Source of the DNA: Candidatus Bathyarchaeota archaeon
Lineage (GTDB): Archaea > Thermoproteota > Bathyarchaeia > Bathyarchaeales > Bathycorpusculaceae
Assembly: GCA_029881805.1 (NCBI GenBank)
Contig: JAOULW010000005.1
Span: 64,001 to 102,069, forward strand
Direction: 5' to 3'
Length of the DNA stretch: 38,069 nucleotides
Each line of letters opens with the position of its first letter. Position 1 is the first letter of the stretch. This document shows positions 35,201 through 38,069 of the stretch, piece after piece. The notes beneath the pieces are model-generated. The model had not been told where the DNA came from, made no database searches, and saw only the letters and a list, made by a program, of their open reading frames with translations. The position numbers and the translations under genes were made by a program.

Positions 35201-35243
35201 CTCCGCCGACTACGAGAACTGCACCAATTTTCTGGTTTGCCAT
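32223..35243 (-). CDS. hdrA: Tandem HdrA (two HdrA-like flavin modules in one chain)
   Basis: This is the flavin subunit where electrons are bifurcated. At 1006 residues it is about 1.5 times a canonical HdrA (about 650). The N-terminal module (about 1-435) has FAD motif GGGVAG (13-18), FPTNDCSMCILSPKL, and an inserted two-cluster ferredoxin (Cys109-119 and Cys156-166). The C-terminal module has an HdrA N-domain cluster starting FVCHCGINIGG (Cys456, 458, 491, 516), a second FAD motif GGGVSG (595-600), no inserted ferredoxin, and a C-terminal ferredoxin (Cys935-945, 968-978). The repeat is obvious from IQCVGSRD and IQCVGARND. Start ATG 35243 lies one base after the upstream stop; the ORF reading to 35288 is inside the previous gene. 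Confidence 0.92.
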   Translation of the reverse strand: MANQKIGAVLVVGGGVAGIQASLDLADSGFKVYLIDQGPSIGGVMAQLDKTFPTNDCSMCILSPKLVATGRHPNITILTNTEITGLDGEVGNFEVKIRKRSRYIIEDKCNGCGICAQKCPIEAVDVFNKGLSKRCAIYVEYPQAVPLKYMIDREKCIGCGTCYEICKAKAIEYDQKDSEATLNVGSIILAPGFEAFDARLKSEYGYGRFQNVVTSIEFERILSASGPYGGLVLRSSDGDIPKKIAFIQCVGSRDFQLGNNYCSAACCMYGMKEAVIAKEHTPSNLDCTIFYMDMRAYGKEFDAYYNRAKDEWGIKFVRSRVAGVTEDPRTGNLFVHYVEDETPKTEEFDMIVLSIGMRPPKNVEALAKNFGIRLNSYKFCETSSFSPVDTSKPGVFVCGAFSAPKDIPESVAQASGAAAKAMSVIASERGTLVAPKEYPPERDVSQEEPRIGVFVCHCGINIGGVVNVPELVEYAKSLPNVVYAEANLYTCSQDTQKLIREKIQENNLNRVIVASCTPRTHEPLFKETVQEAGLNPYLFEMTNIRDQCSWVHMHEPKEATEKAKDLVRSIVAKAKLLKPLKKPLINVTPVGLIIGGGVSGMTAAVELSKQGFEVHLVERENELGGHLSTLHYLLDRDDPKAKLNALIKSVMENDKIHVYLGAEVADLTGFVGNFKSKIRQRNGEQKEVEHGIVIVATGAIEYKPTEYLYGKNPKVMTQHELEEKIANGEFGARNVVMIQCVGARNDERPNCARICCGQAIKNALKIKEVSPETEVYVLYKDLRAYGFKEDYYREAATKGVLFINYEDERKPEVANEYGKIKVTFWEPVIKEVVQIEPDLVVLSAATIPNPDNKRVAEMLKVPLTKDGFFLEAHMKLRPVDFATDGVFLCGMAHSPKYIEESIAQACAAAARATTILSKPTLEMEGIIANVNEDLCSGCRICEYLCPYGAIEMKEKDGKPIAHVTEALCKGCGACGTACPTKAIIMGHFTTEEILAQVKAALVEVEA

Positions 35244-35244
35244 A

Positions 35245-36000
35245 TTACTTAACCTCCAATGCCTTGTAAAATGGTGTTGTCCCTTCAATGTGGTCTAGGG
35301 TCATCATGTTGCGCCTACGCATGTTCACGATTTGTCTGAGAACAGTAGCAGGTTTCATTCCAACCGCTTCTGACAATGTTTTAATCGATAACGGTTTAGT
35401 CTGCGTTAAAACGTGGATCTTTTGCTGGACAAACTCTGAGGCAACAATTTCCTCTAATAAACTGTTAAACTCCTCAATAGGAATTTTCTCTCCATACACA
35501 TTAACGCTTTCAGTTAATTCCTTTTCTCTGCCAAGCAAAACTCTCAATCGAAACTCAGAAGCGACGTTTTTGGCAGCCAAAATATTAATCATAAGTGGCG
35601 ATTCTGAAACTGCCTTTTTGATTGGAGAAAGCACAAGTTTTCTCATTTCTTCAGTATATTCTTTCGTATAACTGCTGAAGCTTTTCTTATCTATAGGCGA
35701 ATACCATAGTAGCTTCAGGCGTTCTGGTTCCAAACCTGCCAAACACATAAGTTTTTTGAGCACTTTAACCGTAATTTCTGCTTGACTGTTACCTTCGATA
35801 TAGTGGCAATCTGGAGGTTTGCAACCAACAAGCATAACAGCGTCTGCGCCTTTCTCTAACATCTCAAGAATCAGCACAGGATCGATTCTTCCAATGCAAT
35901 TTACCCGTGCAATACTTGTGTTGGATGGGATTCGCATTTCTGTTTGGCAAAAGGCGAAGTTGCACATGAAGCATGCAATTTTTGGTTCATTATTCTCCAT
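35245..36000 (-). CDS. MvhD-like protein with C-terminal winged-helix-like extension
   Basis: The N-terminal 130 residues are MvhD-like: ACFMCNFAFC (Cys10, 13, 18), NCIGRIDP (Cys35) and GCKPPDCHYIEGN (Cys60, 65), binding a [2Fe-2S] cluster. Residues 135-251 are an extension absent from the downstream mvhD. The end, LSIKTLSEAVGMKPATVLRQ followed by IVNMRRRNMMTLDHIEG, reads as a winged helix-turn-helix. It may be a structural docking domain or a redox-responsive regulator. It lies between the GltD-like gene (stop two bases from its ATG) and hdrA, suggesting that it passes electrons from that flavoprotein to HdrA, with the tail as a binding module. Confidence 0.85.
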   Translation of the reverse strand: MENNEPKIACFMCNFAFCQTEMRIPSNTSIARVNCIGRIDPVLILEMLEKGADAVMLVGCKPPDCHYIEGNSQAEITVKVLKKLMCLAGLEPERLKLLWYSPIDKKSFSSYTKEYTEEMRKLVLSPIKKAVSESPLMINILAAKNVASEFRLRVLLGREKELTESVNVYGEKIPIEEFNSLLEEIVASEFVQQKIHVLTQTKPLSIKTLSEAVGMKPATVLRQIVNMRRRNMMTLDHIEGTTPFYKALEVK

Positions 36001-36001
36001 G

Positions 36002-37723
36002 TCATTTTCCCCCTGCTGTTGCTAGAGCAAGGCTTTCAATCTGCTCGTCAGTAAGCTTCTTCATCGTTATGGCTCGTTCTGGGCATCTTGCAGCACATAT
36101 TCCACATCCCTTGCAAAGGTCTTCGTTTACTTGGGCAACTCCATCTTCGTTCTTTTTGACAGCTTCAAATGGGCACACAACAGCGCATACATTACAGCCT
36201 ATGCAAAGGTCTTCATCAACAATAGCCTTGTCACCCTCGCATAAGTCCAAATTTGCAAGACATTCTGCACATGGACCACAGCCTAAACAACGAAAAGCCT
36301 CAAACATGGCTTTTCGCCTTATACTTTCAAGGTACCTAGCCGCTTCTTCAAAGCTTAAACGCGGTTTCGCTGATGGCGGTTCATACCTTCGTTCTTTCTT
36401 GCTGAGAGAATCCCAATTTTTAACCCATGTTGTCTCTTCGATGCCTTCGTCTCTTCCACTTCGCAAGTCTTGCCCAGTGAGGTAAAGATGAATGGAAACC
36501 GCAGCTCTTTTTCCAGCTCCAACGGCTTCAATAATGCTTGCAGGTCCTGTGGCTATGTCTCCCCCTGCAAAGACGCCGGGTGTTTCAGTTTCTAAGGTTA
36601 CTGGATCAACTTTCATTGACGGAACCCGTGCTTTCATGTCCAAAAGCTCCTTTGGTATGCATTCTGGCTCCGCAACTTGCCCAAGTGCAGGAATTACTGT
36701 GTCCACTTCATATTGATGTTCTGAAAAGCTTATGGGAATAGGGCGTCTTCTTCCGCTTTCATCTGGTTCTCCTAGACGCATTCGCAGGCATTCAATGGCT
36801 TTGACCTTGCCATTTTCGCCTATGATCTGTTTCGGGGCGACCAGAAAATAGAGTTTGACCCCGTCTCTTTCAGCTTCTGCTACTTCATGTGGCAGCGCGG
36901 GCATTTCTTCTCGCGAGCGCCTGTATAAGATCATTACTTCTTTTGCGCCACGTTTTTTAGCTGTTCTCGCAGCGTCTATTGCGCTGTTACCGCCACCGAC
37001 AACTGCAACTCTATCTCCAACATCAACATGTTTTCCAAGTGCCACATCTCTCAAAAAATCAACAGCGTTTATGACGCCCTCCAAATCTTCACCTGGGACG
37101 TTTAACTTCATGCCAAGCTGCGCTCCAATGGCTATAAAAATGGCTTTGTAGCCCTCCTTTCGCAAGCTTTCAAGAGTCACGTCTTTTCCAAATTCTGCGC
37201 CTGTCTTGATTTCCACACCCAGATCTTTGATGTACGCTATTTCGTTTGCCACAACAAATTTTTCGAGTCGAAAGTCTGGTATGCAATATCGCATCATGCC
37301 GCCAAGTTCAGACATGCGCTCAAAAACTGTTACCGGATATCCGAGCTTTGCAAGCTCGTAGGCTGCTGTTAGGCCTGCTGGACCTGCACCGATTATCGCA
37401 ACCTTTTCATTAGATTTATTTGGTACTGGTTTGGATTTGACGCGTCCCTGTTCACGTTCGATGTCAGCGACTAATCTCTTTAACGCGCGTATAGCCACTG
37501 CTTGGTCCACATTTGTTCTTGCGCAAGCGTCTTCACATGGGCTGAAGCAAACTCTTCCGCATATCGCTGGGAAAGGCATGTCTTTTCTTATAATTTCTAC
37601 AGCGTCTCTGAATTTTCCTTTTTGAATGAGAGAAACGTACCCTTGAACGTTTACATGTGCTGGGCATGCTGTTCTGCAAGGTGGCAGTTGTCTCTTTACA
37701 TTCGTGTCATTATTCTTTGCCAT
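36002..37723 (-). CDS. GltD/NfnL-like NAD(P)H-dependent flavoprotein with C-terminal ferredoxin domains
   Basis: This flavoprotein of 573 residues resembles the glutamate synthase small subunit and NfnB/NfnL. N-terminal Cys16, 20, 55, 59, 63, 67 hold two [4Fe-4S] clusters (PPCRTACPAHVNVQGY, CGRVCFSPCEDACAR). FAD motif GAGPAG is at 112-117, the NAD(P) motif GGGNSA at 243-248, and LYRRSREEMPALPHE, typical of NADPH-binding GltD, follows. The extra C-terminal region has CLGCGPCAECLANLDLC, CIGCNVCAVVC and CKGCGICAARC. No glutamate synthase large subunit is present. As first gene of the Hdr operon it probably feeds or drains NAD(P)H electrons. Start ATG 37723 lies just downstream of a TATA box; TTG 37765 would lie in the promoter. 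Confidence 0.9.
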   Translation of the reverse strand: MAKNNDTNVKRQLPPCRTACPAHVNVQGYVSLIQKGKFRDAVEIIRKDMPFPAICGRVCFSPCEDACARTNVDQAVAIRALKRLVADIEREQGRVKSKPVPNKSNEKVAIIGAGPAGLTAAYELAKLGYPVTVFERMSELGGMMRYCIPDFRLEKFVVANEIAYIKDLGVEIKTGAEFGKDVTLESLRKEGYKAIFIAIGAQLGMKLNVPGEDLEGVINAVDFLRDVALGKHVDVGDRVAVVGGGNSAIDAARTAKKRGAKEVMILYRRSREEMPALPHEVAEAERDGVKLYFLVAPKQIIGENGKVKAIECLRMRLGEPDESGRRRPIPISFSEHQYEVDTVIPALGQVAEPECIPKELLDMKARVPSMKVDPVTLETETPGVFAGGDIATGPASIIEAVGAGKRAAVSIHLYLTGQDLRSGRDEGIEETTWVKNWDSLSKKERRYEPPSAKPRLSFEEAARYLESIRRKAMFEAFRCLGCGPCAECLANLDLCEGDKAIVDEDLCIGCNVCAVVCPFEAVKKNEDGVAQVNEDLCKGCGICAARCPERAITMKKLTDEQIESLALATAGGK

Positions 37724-37763
37724 TGTTAAACCAGCTTGAAGCAGAGTAGTACCCTTACTTGCC

Positions 37764-37775
37764 AAATATATTAAG
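37764..37775 (-). promoter_or_regulatory. Likely promoter of the Hdr-Mvh operon (TATA box)
   Basis: On the minus strand this reads CTTAATATATTT, a good archaeal TATA box. It would start transcription near 37740, with a leader of about 17 bases to ATG 37723. This is the only clear promoter-like element in the 10-kb operon, and it helps to decide the start of the GltD-like gene. Confidence 0.45.
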
Positions 37776-37850
37776 TCACCTAAATCAGCTTTGACGCAAA
37801 TATAGCATACCTAACGGAAAACACAGCCGCATAAAAAATGGAAAGTGGGG

Positions 37851-38069
37851 TTATTCTCGTAATCTTCCCTCTAGCTTAGCAACCCACTTATTGTATTCTC
37901 GTGCGCCTAACAGGCTTTTCAGTTCTTGCTCCATGACCAACGAGTTTTTAGGCTTTATCTCTACTATCCAGCCTTCGCCGTATGGATCTTCGTTTATTGT
38001 GCGAGGCTCATCTTTCAGGTTTTCGTTGATTTTGACTATTTTGCCACTGACTGGCGCGTACAGGTCAAA
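37851..38069 (-). CDS. gcvH: Glycine cleavage system H-like lipoyl protein (N-terminus off the edge)
   Basis: Only the last 72 residues are in the window, ending at TAA 37851-37853. They read [20 protein letters not shown] followed by [20 protein letters not shown] and a tail with [20 protein letters not shown]. This matches the C-terminal half of the GcvH lipoyl domain (SPVSGxVxxxN, PYGxGW), but the lipoyl lysine itself lies outside. It could be the glycine cleavage carrier, or an Hdr-associated lipoate-binding protein. It is on the same strand as the Hdr operon, 127 bases upstream of its first gene, with the TATA box between. Confidence 0.88.
   Translation of the reverse strand, partial: FDLYAPVSGKIVKINENLKDEPRTINEDPYGEGWIVEIKPKNSLVMEQELKSLLGAREYNKWVAKLEGRLRE

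Noticed and set aside
35973-36485. Plus-strand open frame of 170 codons
   Set aside because: It lies antisense inside the GltD-like gene over its ferredoxin domains; Ser/Pro/His-rich shadow of Cys-rich coding sequence.
1-38069. tRNA or rRNA genes, CRISPR arrays, insertion sequences
   Set aside because: Reading the intergenic gaps, all shorter than 250 bases, I saw no cloverleaf, no regularly spaced repeats, and no transposase-like frame or terminal inverted repeats; a dedicated tRNA scan could still find something missed by eye.

Overview
This window looks like a genomic fragment from an anaerobic archaeon, most plausibly a Bathyarchaeia-like lineage. That placement is inference; no rRNA gene or other phylogenetic marker was found. 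Archaeal traits seen in the sequence are Shine-Dalgarno (SD) boxes of the GGAGG/GGTGA type, AT-rich TATA-like boxes upstream of several transcription units, frequent TTG and GTG starts, a split acyl-CoA carboxylase, a thiol:fumarate-reductase-like TfrAB pair, a tungsten aldehyde oxidoreductase, and a full MvhADG-HdrABC hydrogenase/heterodisulfide reductase set. No tRNA, rRNA, CRISPR array or insertion sequence was seen, and no gene-free stretch exceeds 300 bases.

Region 1 (1-11061) is mostly biotin and acyl-CoA chemistry. It holds a carboxyltransferase of the PycB type (cut by the left edge), a carboxyltransferase beta subunit (PccB/MmdA type), a biotin carrier protein, a biotin carboxylase, a biotin-protein ligase and methylmalonyl-CoA epimerase. 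Interspersed are an AlkZ-like DNA glycosylase, a nucleotidyltransferase, a GNAT acetyltransferase, a nitroreductase and an MFS transporter. Region 2 (11174-17040, plus strand) holds TfrA/TfrB-like fumarate reductase/succinate dehydrogenase subunits, then an aldehyde:ferredoxin oxidoreductase with its 16-cysteine ferredoxin partner. Together with region 1 this fits C4-dicarboxylate/methylmalonyl-CoA/propionyl-CoA metabolism, although no methylmalonyl-CoA mutase lies in the window.

Region 3 (17092-27341) is accessory. It contains a four-gene ABC export operon with two membrane-anchored extracytoplasmic proteins, a small Tyr/Gly/Trp-rich secreted protein, a metallo-beta-lactamase-fold hydrolase overlapping an unrecognised 461-residue protein, a double GNAT protein, an HExxH protein, a 45-residue small ORF, a zinc-finger membrane protein, a serine hydrolase that looks AT-rich, and a DUF3795 protein.

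Region 4 (37775 down to 27399, minus strand) is the most interesting part: a tightly packed operon, mostly with 1-4 base overlaps or near-zero spacing. The order is a GltD/NfnL-like NAD(P)H flavoprotein with ferredoxin domains, an MvhD-like protein with a winged-helix-like tail, a 1006-residue tandem HdrA, MvhD, HdrC, HdrB, the NiFe hydrogenase small and large subunits, and the hydrogenase maturation protease. I infer a flavin-based electron-bifurcating assembly with two possible electron inputs, H2 through MvhAG and NAD(P)H through the GltD-like protein, each with its own MvhD-type adaptor, converging on HdrABC. If the TfrAB-like enzyme uses thiols, it could supply the disulfide that HdrB reduces. 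Upstream, a glycine-cleavage H-like lipoyl protein is cut by the right edge.
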